Virus record (IMG/VR): IMGVR_UViG_3300021354_000450
Coordinates: 1 to 64,000 of that record
Reading direction: 5' to 3' (one strand)
DNA: 64,000 bases
Origin: a virus
Positions 31,219 to 38,468 of this stretch are shown in pieces. Within the stretch, counting starts at the first letter, position 1. Each line of letters begins with the position of its first letter. The notes below the pieces were generated by a model, which was given only the letters and a program-made list of their open reading frames with translations, searched no databases and had not been told where the DNA came from. A program made the position numbers and the translations under genes.

Positions 31219-32103
31219 ATGAATAACTTAGAACAATTTATAATTGATAATTCGTCCTTGGTTAAAAAACGAGAATGCAAAAATTATCCAGAATTATTTG
31301 TTTTGAAATATAGCAAGAAAGTATTTTATGATAACTTATGGAATGATCATTTAGAAGAATGTCGTGGTACTATTGTAGATGAAAATTTTAATTTAATATC
31401 ATATCCGTTTACTAAAATTTACAATTATGGTATTGAATCTAAAGCACCAGTTTTAGACTTAGATACTATTGTAGATGCATATCGTAAAGTAAATGGTTTT
31501 ATGGTTGCTGTAACATGGTATGATGGTGATATTTTAGTATCAACTACTGGATCTACTGATTCTGATTATGTAACAATGGCTCGTGAATTAATCGAACCAA
31601 ATTTAGAAAAATATCGTAATACTTGCAAACGTTTGCCAGAATATACTTTTATGTTTGAATGTGTTCACAGAAATGATCCACATATTATTCCTGAAACAGA
31701 AGGAATGTATTTGTTAGGATGTAGAATTAAACTTTTTGGATCAAAAATTGAAAGACCAAATTACAGCGATGCAAATATTGATTTTGGAAGTTTTGACGTT
31801 GATAGTATTACATGTACTATACGTGAATTGTTAGATTTAGTTAAAACTGTAAAGCATGAAGGTTTTGTATTTTATACTCACGATGGCATAAGTTCTAAAA
31901 TCAAAAGTCCATACTACTTAATTTCAAAATGGTTGGCACGTAATCCAAAAACTGATAAATTATTAACAGATGAGTTTAAAAAGAAAATTGATGAAGAATA
32001 TTATCCGTTACTTAACGCAATACGTGAAAACATTGAAGAATATACTTTAATGAATGAACAAGAAAGATTATCTTGGATTCAAAATTATTTTGAAAAAGGT
32101 TAG
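31219..32103 (+). CDS. T4 RnlA-like RNA ligase
   Basis: A 294-residue ATP-dependent RNA ligase. The nucleotidyl-Lys motif I is YRKVNGFM (KxNG), followed by FECVHRNDPHI (motif III area), HEGFVFY (motif IV) and KIKSPYYL (motif V). It seals broken RNA, classically tRNA anticodon loops cut by host defence nucleases. It belongs with the P-loop kinase three genes later and the large tRNA array. Shorter than T4 RnlA (374 residues), missing part of the C-terminal domain. Confidence 0.88.
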   Translation: MNNLEQFIIDNSSLVKKRECKNYPELFVLKYSKKVFYDNLWNDHLEECRGTIVDENFNLISYPFTKIYNYGIESKAPVLDLDTIVDAYRKVNGFMVAVTWYDGDILVSTTGSTDSDYVTMARELIEPNLEKYRNTCKRLPEYTFMFECVHRNDPHIIPETEGMYLLGCRIKLFGSKIERPNYSDANIDFGSFDVDSITCTIRELLDLVKTVKHEGFVFYTHDGISSKIKSPYYLISKWLARNPKTDKLLTDEFKKKIDEEYYPLLNAIRENIEEYTLMNEQERLSWIQNYFEKG

Positions 32104-32104
32104 T

Positions 32105-32308
32105 ATGACTGAATTAGAAATAGCAACTGAGAAAGTAAGATTAATATACAAAGCAATTGATTCAGTTAAAGATTGTGCTAAACAAGCTCAACAAATTAGT
32201 CACGATAAACATATTGAAGAACATTATACTACTGCACTTTATCATTTAGATATTTGTCGTACTAGAACAGAAATATTATTAACTAGAATTAAATTGATTG
32301 GAAAGTAA
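32105..32308 (+). CDS. Unknown 67-aa helical protein
   Basis: A helical protein rich in Ile, Lys and Glu with His/Cys scattered (DKHIEEHYTTALYHLDICRT). The ATG at 32105 is one base after the ligase stop; a longer start would overlap the ligase. Part of the RNA-repair operon by position only. Confidence 0.65.
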   Translation: MTELEIATEKVRLIYKAIDSVKDCAKQAQQISHDKHIEEHYTTALYHLDICRTRTEILLTRIKLIGK

Positions 32309-32309
32309 T

Positions 32310-32690
32310 ATGTCATATGAAGAACAAGAAAAGTTAAATCAAGAAGCACTAGAATCTCCCAAAGCTGGTGATTATTGGCAAGAAATGTTTTGTCCGTATT
32401 TTATTGTTGTTAGAGTTAACGGTGACGAAATAACAGTAATTGATCAAAAATTAAAAGTTGATGAAAACTATTGGACTTGGGATTTATCTGCACATAAGAT
32501 TGTAAGTCGTAGTTGGGTTAAATCACAAGTAAATTATAATCAAGGTAAATCCGATAAATTTGTTGCTGATGTAGTTCGTAATGATAAACATCGACAGTTT
32601 GCTGAAGAATGGCGAGTTCATGAAGTAACACGGTTAAGAAAAGAGTGGGAAGAATTATCAGGTTGGACTTTACTTAAGGAAGAAGCTTAA
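32310..32690 (+). CDS. Unknown 126-aa phage protein
   Basis: A soluble protein rich in Trp (YWQEMFCPYFIVVRVNG, NYWTWDLSAH). The pattern PKAGDYWQEMFCPYFIVV suggests a small beta domain of the type found in many T4-like marine phages. Start at ATG 32310 behind GGAAAG; a TTG further up is less likely. It overlaps the kinase gene by one base. Function unknown. Confidence 0.7.
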   Translation: MSYEEQEKLNQEALESPKAGDYWQEMFCPYFIVVRVNGDEITVIDQKLKVDENYWTWDLSAHKIVSRSWVKSQVNYNQGKSDKFVADVVRNDKHRQFAEEWRVHEVTRLRKEWEELSGWTLLKEEA

Positions 32691-33154
32691 TGCCAAAAGT
32701 TTATATATTAGTAGGTATTCCCGGAAGTGGAAAATCAACATGGGTGGAAGGACAACAGTGGGCAAAGAAGTGTGCTTATATATCTACAGATAAACATATT
32801 ACAGAATATGCAAAATCTCAAGGAAAAACATATTCGGAAGTATTTGACGAATATATGCCCGAAGCAATTAATTTAATGACTGCAGAAGTTGTTAAAGCAC
32901 GTAAAGCAGGAAAAGATATAATTTGGGATCAAACTAGCACAACTGTAAAAAGTCGTGCTAGAAAATTTAAAATGTTGCCTGATTATTATGCGATTGCAGT
33001 TGTATTTAAAACACCAGATCGAGAAGAATTAAATATTAGATTAAAAAGTCGTCCTGATAAGATTATTCCTCAACGTGTTATTATTCAAATGATAGAAGAT
33101 TGGCAAAATCCAACAACTGAAGAAGGATTTAAAGAAATTTGGTTTGGTTCATGA
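32690..33154 (+). CDS. P-loop polynucleotide kinase (T4 Pnk kinase domain-like)
   Basis: A 154-residue P-loop kinase: GIPGSGKST Walker A near residues 9-17, ISTDKHI with the Asp that binds the 5'-OH, and IWDQTSTTVKSRARK in the lid region, as in the T4 Pnk kinase domain. The phosphatase domain of T4 Pnk is missing; the phosphoesterase at 30618 could supply that activity. Together with the ligase it forms a probable tRNA-repair set. Confidence 0.85.
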   Translation: MPKVYILVGIPGSGKSTWVEGQQWAKKCAYISTDKHITEYAKSQGKTYSEVFDEYMPEAINLMTAEVVKARKAGKDIIWDQTSTTVKSRARKFKMLPDYYAIAVVFKTPDREELNIRLKSRPDKIIPQRVIIQMIEDWQNPTTEEGFKEIWFGS

Positions 33155-33375
33155 TCGAACATTACGATAAATTTAAAAGATTAATTAAAGTAGGTGATTG
33201 TATTGCATTTGCAAATCACAATACAATAGAATGTGGAATAGTTAAAAAACTTACCGCTAAAATGGTAAGATTTAGTTTAATTGGACGAACTTCATTACAT
33301 TATAGATATCCAAATGATATGATAGTAATAGATGGTCCTGAAATTACAATGTATATACTTAAACAAAAAACATGA
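33151..33375 (+). CDS. Unknown 74-aa small beta protein
   Basis: A small protein with a KOW/SH3-like beta pattern (IKVGDCIAFANHNTIECGIVKKLT). It overlaps the kinase gene by ATGA, so it is coupled to it. Function unknown; such folds often bind nucleic acid. Confidence 0.65.
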   Translation: MIEHYDKFKRLIKVGDCIAFANHNTIECGIVKKLTAKMVRFSLIGRTSLHYRYPNDMIVIDGPEITMYILKQKT

Positions 33376-33530
33376 CAAGATTAGATAAAGTAGCAGTAAT
33401 AATTTTTGGGTTAGTAGCAATAACTTTGTTTATTGGAATTGGTGTAGAACAATACATGTTATATTCATGTAAACAAACAGCCATTAAACAACATTTTTCA
33501 ATAATTGCAATACAGGAAATCTGTAAATGA
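33372..33530 (+). CDS. Unknown 52-aa membrane peptide
   Basis: One membrane helix near the N-terminus (VAVIIFGLVAITLFIGIGV) and a short Cys-containing tail. ATGA overlap with the gene before and with the next. Unknown. Confidence 0.5.
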   Translation: MTRLDKVAVIIFGLVAITLFIGIGVEQYMLYSCKQTAIKQHFSIIAIQEICK

Positions 33531-33610
33531 AAAAATATTTAATTATAGCGGCAATCTTATGTATTCTTTTAATATTACCGTTTTGTGCAGTTACTGGTTT
33601 CCCACAATAA
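33527..33610 (+). CDS. 27-aa hydrophobic peptide
   Basis: A tiny ORF with a signal-like helix (KKYLIIAAILCILLILPFC). Coupled by ATGA to the previous gene. It may be a small membrane peptide or chance; low confidence. Confidence 0.35.
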   Translation: MKKYLIIAAILCILLILPFCAVTGFPQ

Positions 33611-33615
33611 AAAGG

Positions 33616-33644
33616 TTGACATAAAATTTTAAAGACTATATAAT
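33616..33644 (+). promoter_or_regulatory. Consensus promoter before tRNA-Gly/fMet
   Basis: TTGACA at 33616-33621 and TATAAT at 33639-33644, 17-base spacer. It is 30 bases before tRNA-Gly(TCC) and may also make the gene-free RNA that follows tRNA-fMet. Confidence 0.75.
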
Positions 33645-33674
33645 ATACACTTAAATAGTTAGAAAATAAATTTT

Positions 33675-33749
33675 GCGGATGTAACTCAGTGGTAGAGTTT
33701 TTGACTTCCAATCAAGATGTCGTGGGTTCAAATCCCATCGTCCGCTCCA
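33675..33749 (+). tRNA. tRNA-Gly(TCC)
   Basis: Acceptor GCGGATG/CGTCCGC with T73, anticodon arm TTTGA-CTTCCAA-TCAAG, T-loop TTCAAAT, CCA encoded. Confidence 0.92.
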
Positions 33750-33755
33750 AACAAT

Positions 33756-33831
33756 TGCGGGGTATATCAGAGGCAGATGGCCGGGCTCATAACCCGGAGG
33801 TCGTTGGTTCGAGTCCAACCCACCGCTACCA
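33756..33831 (+). tRNA. Initiator tRNA-fMet(CAT)
   Basis: The anticodon arm CCGGG-CTCATAA-CCCGG has the three G-C pairs typical of bacterial initiators, and position 1-72 is an unpaired T-T, in place of the usual C-A mismatch. T-loop TTCGAGT, CCA encoded. A phage-borne initiator tRNA is unusual. Confidence 0.85.
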
Positions 33832-34215
33832 AAAACCCGCTTACACTTTAGCGTATAAAAAGTGAGGCAAGACTAGGCCAGATTAGTCGGGTGCATGTGA
33901 TCTACCTTTTAGACCTTTTATAAAGGAAACTATAGAAATCATAGGACGGAATTAGAACCGTCCAAAGAAAAATACTAACGGACAGGGCAACACCTCAGTT
34001 TAGGGCTCGTGTGGTGCGTGTAGCTAAACCCTTTAAGGTTTTGAAAACTAGTTTAATCTAGTTTTCCAGTAAAGTAACAGAGATGAAAGATAGCTCCAAT
34101 ATAAGATCTTAACAATCTTATGCCATGGCTAATCGTAACTTAGTGCTCTGGGATTAAATGCAGTGAAATGCGATGTCTATTGTCCCCAGTAATAATAAGT
34201 TCTCTGTTTTTTGTT
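33832..34215 (+). ncRNA. Candidate large structured RNA after tRNA-fMet
   Basis: About 385 bases without an ORF. Perfect hairpins include GGACGG/CCGTCC (33944-33963), GTTTAG/CTAAAC (33998-34029), GAAAACTAG/CTAGTTTTC (34043-34066, nine pairs) and ATAAGAT/ATCTTAT (34101-34121); CTGGGA can pair with TCCCAG near the end. Base composition is more even than in neighbouring genes. It lies behind the tRNA promoter. I cannot match it to RNase P, tmRNA or a known family by eye. Confidence 0.5.
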
Positions 34216-34323
34216 TGTTGAATGCGGCTAATTAAAATAGCCCTGTTGTTTTTTGCATATTGTCCTGCTATCAACTTTCTGTTATTTTTACTGTTTTTAT
34301 TTTTTTGTTTAGGAGACACACAT

Positions 34324-34890
34324 ATGAAAATTACATTACGAAAAGCAAATGCTTTACAGCAAAACATACAAGACGCAATTCGTCAAATTGATGTTGTAGT
34401 TAAAGTAGATCTTAACGAATTTGAAGATCCAGAAACGCTTTTAATACGAGCAAATGAACAACTCATTAAAAATGATAAACGCAGATTTGAGTTAACACAA
34501 GCATTGTATGATATCCGTACTTTAATTGGGCAAGCAAACGATCAAGTTGGAATTAATGTTCGCTTATCAAAAGCAGCTTTTATTGATAAAAGAATTTCAC
34601 AACTTTCTAATTTAATTCTACCTGTAGCTTTACAAGAAAGTCAAGTTGTTATTACAGGTAAACTTCAAAAGTTAAAAGATCAAGATAATCGAAGTTATGG
34701 ATTTGGTAGTAATTCAGTTACAACTGGTGTTTTAACTCAAGATCAAATTGATAATTTTAAATCTCATCAACTGTCTTTAAAAAAGGATAAACAAAAATTA
34801 AATGATGAAATTCTTGAACTTAATGTTCGAACTGAAATTTCATTAAGTAATGAAATTGAAGAAATTTTATTAGTTGAAAATTTATTATAA
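34324..34890 (+). CDS. Unknown 188-aa coiled-coil protein
   Basis: A mainly helical protein with heptad patterns (LILPVALQESQVVITGKLQKLKDQ and LSLKKDKQKLNDEILEL) and no membrane segment. I start at ATG 34324, behind AGGAGACAC; an upstream in-frame start at 34222 would add a hydrophobic stretch but runs into the structured region and lacks a ribosome site. Similar helical proteins are common in T4-like phages; function unknown. Confidence 0.72.
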   Translation: MKITLRKANALQQNIQDAIRQIDVVVKVDLNEFEDPETLLIRANEQLIKNDKRRFELTQALYDIRTLIGQANDQVGINVRLSKAAFIDKRISQLSNLILPVALQESQVVITGKLQKLKDQDNRSYGFGSNSVTTGVLTQDQIDNFKSHQLSLKKDKQKLNDEILELNVRTEISLSNEIEEILLVENLL

Positions 34891-34933
34891 TTCAAAATAA
34901 TTCTTACAGTCATGTAAATATGTAAATAGATAT

Positions 34934-35036
34934 GTGACTGTAAGCAAATCAGGCAAAGCTCTTAACTCAAATGGTTAAGGAACAGGCAACGTTATAAACA
35001 ACGCCTTTGTAGGTTCAACTCCTACCAGTCATACCA
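34934..35036 (+). tRNA. Oversized class II tRNA, perhaps tRNA-Leu(CAA)
   Basis: Acceptor GTGACTG/CAGTCAT with A73 and CCA, three-pair D-stem with GG in the loop, an anticodon arm CTTAA(C)TCAAATG(G)TTAAG and canonical T-arm GTAGG-TTCAACT-CCTAC. Between them lies a 30-nt variable region, giving 103 nt. The anticodon reads CAA if the inner C-G pair is open; otherwise the loop is odd. Confidence 0.55.
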
Positions 35037-35068
35037 AAAATTCCCCTTATAATTATTTTTAAAATCAA

Positions 35069-35097
35069 TTGACATAGTAATAGATTTATGGTATAAT
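35069..35097 (+). promoter_or_regulatory. Consensus promoter, 5 nt before an ATG
   Basis: TTGACA at 35069-35074 and TATAAT at 35092-35097, 17-base spacer. The ATG of the next gene is at 35103, so transcription should start at or within a few bases of the ATG (leaderless mRNA). Confidence 0.75.
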
Positions 35098-35102
35098 ACA
35101 TT

Positions 35103-35270
35103 ATGAATACAGATTTTTCTAATACACAAACAGTTGTCATTGTAGAACCAAATTTTGCAATTGAGACCGTTTTAGACGATAAATTAGACTATACAGGTGC
35201 AAAACTGTTATCACATAGTCAAAAAAAGCTCATTTCAACATTAAAGGAAAAAAATGAAAAACAAAGGTAA
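35103..35270 (+). CDS. Unknown 55-aa protein, predicted leaderless
   Basis: A 55-residue ORF starting right behind a consensus promoter with no room for a ribosome site. It is acidic at first and basic at the end (SHSQKKLISTLKEKNEKQR). It overlaps the next gene by 17 bases. No family recognised. Confidence 0.6.
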   Translation: MNTDFSNTQTVVIVEPNFAIETVLDDKLDYTGAKLLSHSQKKLISTLKEKNEKQR

Positions 35271-35991
35271 ACTTCAAATTCCAATTCGTACTACACCACC
35301 TCAACCAAAATTAAACATTCCACAACAACCGCAAAGTCAACCAGTTCCTGCTCCTGCAACTGGTAAAACACCAAGTGTTATGATTTTAGTTCCAGCAATG
35401 GAAATGGTAAATGCAGAATTTGCACAACATCTAGCTATGGCGTGTGCGAATTTAGTTGCAAATGGTATTAAAATTAACTGCGCATTTAACATTGGTTCTG
35501 TTATAACTATTGCAAGACGAAATTTAACTGATATTTTTATGAACAGTGATTTTGATTATGCATGGTGGATTGATTCAGATATGAAATTTCCAATTGATAC
35601 TCCGATGAGATTATTACAAAGAGGAGTTCCATTAGTTGGTGCAAATTATCGTAGACGTCGTTTTCCAAATCCAGGATTTACTGGAATGAAGGGACAACCT
35701 GGAAATTTTACAGAATTGGTAACTGATGATAATAGTCCAGCAATGGAAGATGTTGATGTTTTACCACATGGTTGTGTAATGGTACACCGTTCAGTTTATG
35801 AGAAAACTCCTCAACCGCATTACTTACAAGATTTTGTTAAAGATTTAAACCTTGAAATTGGTGAAGATATTTACTTTTGTCGTAAAGCAAGAGATTCGGG
35901 ATTTCAAGTTTGGTGTGATCACGAATTAAGTAGAGAAATATCACACATTGGTATTTTTCATTTTAATTACAATCTTTCTGTTCCTCAGTAA
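35254..35991 (+). CDS. Glycosyltransferase (GT-A fold, GT2-like)
   Basis: A 245-residue protein. After a Pro/Gln-rich N-terminal tail, the GT-A core shows VMILVPAMEMVNAEF, TIARRNLTDIFMNS, and the metal-binding DYAWWIDSDMKFP (DxD-type), then PHGCVMVHRSVYE. Such enzymes in marine phages may modify virion proteins, DNA or host surface glycans. Target unknown. Ribosome site AAAGGAAAAA. Confidence 0.75.
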   Translation: MKNKGKLQIPIRTTPPQPKLNIPQQPQSQPVPAPATGKTPSVMILVPAMEMVNAEFAQHLAMACANLVANGIKINCAFNIGSVITIARRNLTDIFMNSDFDYAWWIDSDMKFPIDTPMRLLQRGVPLVGANYRRRRFPNPGFTGMKGQPGNFTELVTDDNSPAMEDVDVLPHGCVMVHRSVYEKTPQPHYLQDFVKDLNLEIGEDIYFCRKARDSGFQVWCDHELSREISHIGIFHFNYNLSVPQ

Positions 35992-36009
35992 TTTAAACAA
36001 GGTATCGTA

Positions 36010-36174
36010 ATGAATTTTGAATCAGTAGAAGTACGCAAAGTTAAAAATGGTGTTGTAGTTGCATTACGCACCGAAGATGAAGATTCAGAGTATGTTTTTG
36101 ATACAAATCGTAAAGCTTTACGATTTGTTAAAGACTTACTTGATGGAAAACATAAAGTTGAAGATTTTGAATAA
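36010..36174 (+). CDS. Unknown 54-aa protein
   Basis: A small acidic protein (VVALRTEDEDSEYVFDTNRKALRFVKDLL). Open frame with a helix-strand pattern; no family recognised. Confidence 0.6.
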   Translation: MNFESVEVRKVKNGVVVALRTEDEDSEYVFDTNRKALRFVKDLLDGKHKVEDFE

Positions 36175-36219
36175 TTAATCTTTTTGTTTATTTTACTGAT
36201 TTAATTTTAGGATTTAAAA

Positions 36220-36459
36220 ATGGCAGATGTAATAACTTATAACGATACATGTAAGATACGAATGAGTCAAAAATCAAGAGAATCGGATGCAGTAGTAACT
36301 GGTTTTAAAGAACATGATTACTTACATGTTATTGTTAATAAGTCTGTTAAAATTAGTTTAAAATGGAATGGCTCAGCATATGAAGGTCGTTCAGCAGGTA
36401 TGGACTTTGAAAGTGATGGTCCAACAATATCAAAAATAGTAACAGGATCGAGAAGATGA
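36220..36459 (+). CDS. Unknown 79-aa protein
   Basis: A small beta-rich protein (YLHVIVNKSVKISLKWNGSAYEGRSAGMDF). Resembles short proteins common in T4-like marine phages. It overlaps the next gene by ATGA. Function unknown. Confidence 0.65.
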   Translation: MADVITYNDTCKIRMSQKSRESDAVVTGFKEHDYLHVIVNKSVKISLKWNGSAYEGRSAGMDFESDGPTISKIVTGSRR

Positions 36460-36695
36460 CAAAGAAGAAAATTGAAATAAAAGTTGAATTCATTCCTGGA
36501 TGTTTTGATGACTTTGAAGGTACTCCGGAAGAATTAGAAAATTTAATTGCTGAAATTAATCGTATGGCTCAAAGCGGTGAACTTCAAAAAAAAGCTCGTC
36601 CTATTGACATGAGAGATCCAGATCAGTTTGATATTGAAGTAATGACTCGTTTGATCAATCATGAACTTCAAGAAACTCAAAAGAAATTTGAGTAA
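36456..36695 (+). CDS. Unknown 79-aa acidic protein
   Basis: Begins with a strand (KKKIEIKVEFIPGCFDDFEG) followed by helices. The wording FEGTPEELENLIAEI is common in small T4-like phage proteins. Coupled to both neighbours. Function unknown. Confidence 0.65.
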   Translation: MTKKKIEIKVEFIPGCFDDFEGTPEELENLIAEINRMAQSGELQKKARPIDMRDPDQFDIEVMTRLINHELQETQKKFE

Positions 36696-36862
36696 TGCAT
36701 AGTTTAACAGAGCTTAAAAAACTCTTAGAACAAAAGTTTGAAATAATAAAATTTGATGGCATGTATATGTATACAATACATGGAAAATGGAGCATGACAT
36801 TAGATGAATATCGATTAAATGGTTTTGTTATTTCACGTGAAGATATTAAAAAATTACTATAA
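36695..36862 (+). CDS. Unknown 55-aa protein
   Basis: A small helical protein. Its ATG overlaps the preceding stop by one base, so it is probably translated by coupling. No family recognised. Confidence 0.55.
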   Translation: MHSLTELKKLLEQKFEIIKFDGMYMYTIHGKWSMTLDEYRLNGFVISREDIKKLL

Positions 36863-36879
36863 ATTTAATTAGAGGAATA

Positions 36880-37677
36880 ATGGCTTATCACATCAATTAT
36901 TGGTCATGCTCAACGTTTGCAGACTGTCTTAGAGGTACAAAAAAACTTAGTTATGGAACTTCTGAAGAATGGGAAAAATGGAGAATCTCTGCAAAAATTT
37001 CACATCCATTTAGATATTGGATTTCTGAAACAGGATTAGACAAATTACAAGATTTTGTAACATGGCCTGTAAGAACAATTTATGGTATTAAATATTATAT
37101 TATAAATCGTTGGTTTATACAAACTCATAATCTAACTGCAAGTTCAAAACATTTACCACGTGGTAAATGGCGTGATGTCGGTGATCGTTTTCTTCCTTGT
37201 TTGTTTAACGAATTAGTTGATTTTGTTGAAATTGAATTAGCTTCACATGAAATTGCATGGAATAAAAAGTTTAATAAAAAATATAAAGTTTCTTTTTGGT
37301 CAAACAGATGTAAACAGGCAGGATTAGATAGTTTAGAATGGCAACGTAAACTTGTTTGGGATGAAGATAAAGAAACGGGAAAACTTTCACCACAAGCTGT
37401 TGATGCACAAGAAATATTTGATCTTTATACATGGTGGACTGAAAATTATCCACGTCGACCTGATCCTATGGAAGAAAGTGGGTGGAGTGATTACTGTGAT
37501 AAGATGAGAAAAAAATACGGTGAGAATCTTTCATGGTTTAATAAAAATACACCTGAAGAAAAAATTATCTCAGATAATGCAACCAAACTTATGCATATTA
37601 TAGAAGATGATTACAGACAAGAAGATGAAGATATGTTAATTCGATTGATTCGTATTAGAGAAAGACTTTGGACATAA
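36880..37677 (+). CDS. Conserved-looking 265-aa phage protein
   Basis: A Trp- and Tyr-rich soluble protein (HINYWSCSTFADCLRG at the start; CKQAGLDSLEWQRKLVWDED in the middle; a charged C-terminus). It looks like a conserved uncharacterised protein of large T4-like marine phages, but no motif tells its job. A GAGGAATA ribosome site precedes the ATG. Confidence 0.75.
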   Translation: MAYHINYWSCSTFADCLRGTKKLSYGTSEEWEKWRISAKISHPFRYWISETGLDKLQDFVTWPVRTIYGIKYYIINRWFIQTHNLTASSKHLPRGKWRDVGDRFLPCLFNELVDFVEIELASHEIAWNKKFNKKYKVSFWSNRCKQAGLDSLEWQRKLVWDEDKETGKLSPQAVDAQEIFDLYTWWTENYPRRPDPMEESGWSDYCDKMRKKYGENLSWFNKNTPEEKIISDNATKLMHIIEDDYRQEDEDMLIRLIRIRERLWT

Positions 37678-37690
37678 CTAGGAAAATAAC

Positions 37691-37876
37691 ATGTTAATAA
37701 AATTATCAAAAGTAAATGATTCTTTTACCATTAATCGATACGATAATGGTTGGATGGTTGAAATCGGCGGGCGAGATAAAAGTGGTGAATGGGCAACTAC
37801 TAAACTATTGTGTAACACAGAAAACGACTTAATTGAAATAATTAAAGAATACAACCAAACACCTATTGATTCGTAA
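37691..37876 (+). CDS. Unknown 61-aa protein
   Basis: A small beta-rich protein (RYDNGWMVEIGGRDKSGEWATTKLLC). Its style matches small conserved proteins of T4-like cyanophages. Function unknown. Confidence 0.65.
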   Translation: MLIKLSKVNDSFTINRYDNGWMVEIGGRDKSGEWATTKLLCNTENDLIEIIKEYNQTPIDS

Positions 37877-37879
37877 ATT

Positions 37880-38407
37880 ATGACAGAAATAAGTAAAAGT
37901 GAAAAAATAAACACCTTCCTTAAAGAATCATTTATTAAACGTGCAGAAGAAGCAGGACAACAACCTGCTAGTGAATATATCGAAATGTGGGATGATTGGG
38001 ATTCACTTCTAAATGAAAAAGAAAATGATCCTAAATGGAAAGAAAATAACTTAGAACATGATCTGCGAAGCACAAATTGGATTTTAGAAAAAGTTCGTGC
38101 TAGTGAAGGTTATGCTCAAAATCTTTATGCGGCAATGTGTAATATGCGTTTTTGCAAATTATCAAAAGACAATACATTTAATATCCTAAAAGATGAATTA
38201 TGGTCTTGCAGTTGGAGAAGTTCAGGCGGTATTATTGCTAATATGCGTCAAGAAGGCGATTATATTGATTGGTATTGTAGCGGAATGGGCGAAAAAACAG
38301 AAGGTGATATGTCAGTTTCAGAAGGAATTATAACTGACGAAATTAAGGAAGATCTTTTAAAACTTGGATGGATGCCAGTTCCTTGGCCGGAAGATAATTT
38401 AATTTAA
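37880..38407 (+). CDS. Unknown 175-aa protein
   Basis: A soluble acidic protein with several Trp and Cys (ELWSCSWRSSGGIIANMRQEGDYIDWYCSG). It follows the 61-aa gene by 3 bases, same transcript. No family recognised. Confidence 0.7.
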   Translation: MTEISKSEKINTFLKESFIKRAEEAGQQPASEYIEMWDDWDSLLNEKENDPKWKENNLEHDLRSTNWILEKVRASEGYAQNLYAAMCNMRFCKLSKDNTFNILKDELWSCSWRSSGGIIANMRQEGDYIDWYCSGMGEKTEGDMSVSEGIITDEIKEDLLKLGWMPVPWPEDNLI

Positions 38408-38409
38408 GG

Positions 38410-38438
38410 TTGACAAAACCATCAAGTGACTGTATAAT
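38410..38438 (+). promoter_or_regulatory. Consensus promoter before the 399-aa gene
   Basis: TTGACA at 38410-38415 and TATAAT at 38433-38438, 17-base spacer, followed by an AAAGGAG ribosome site. It points to strong early-type expression. Confidence 0.78.
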
Positions 38439-38468
38439 AACTACATACACTAAAAGAAAGGAGTTAAT

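Noticed and set aside
33832-34215. RNase P RNA or tmRNA
   Set aside because: GAGGCAAGACTAGGCC is only loosely like the RNase P core and the conserved ACAGAA-type 3' element is missing; no tmRNA tag frame or tRNA-like ends were found.
34222-34323. N-terminal extension of the 188-aa gene with a hydrophobic leader
   Set aside because: No ribosome site, T-rich low-complexity sequence and a clear AGGAGA site before the ATG at 34324.
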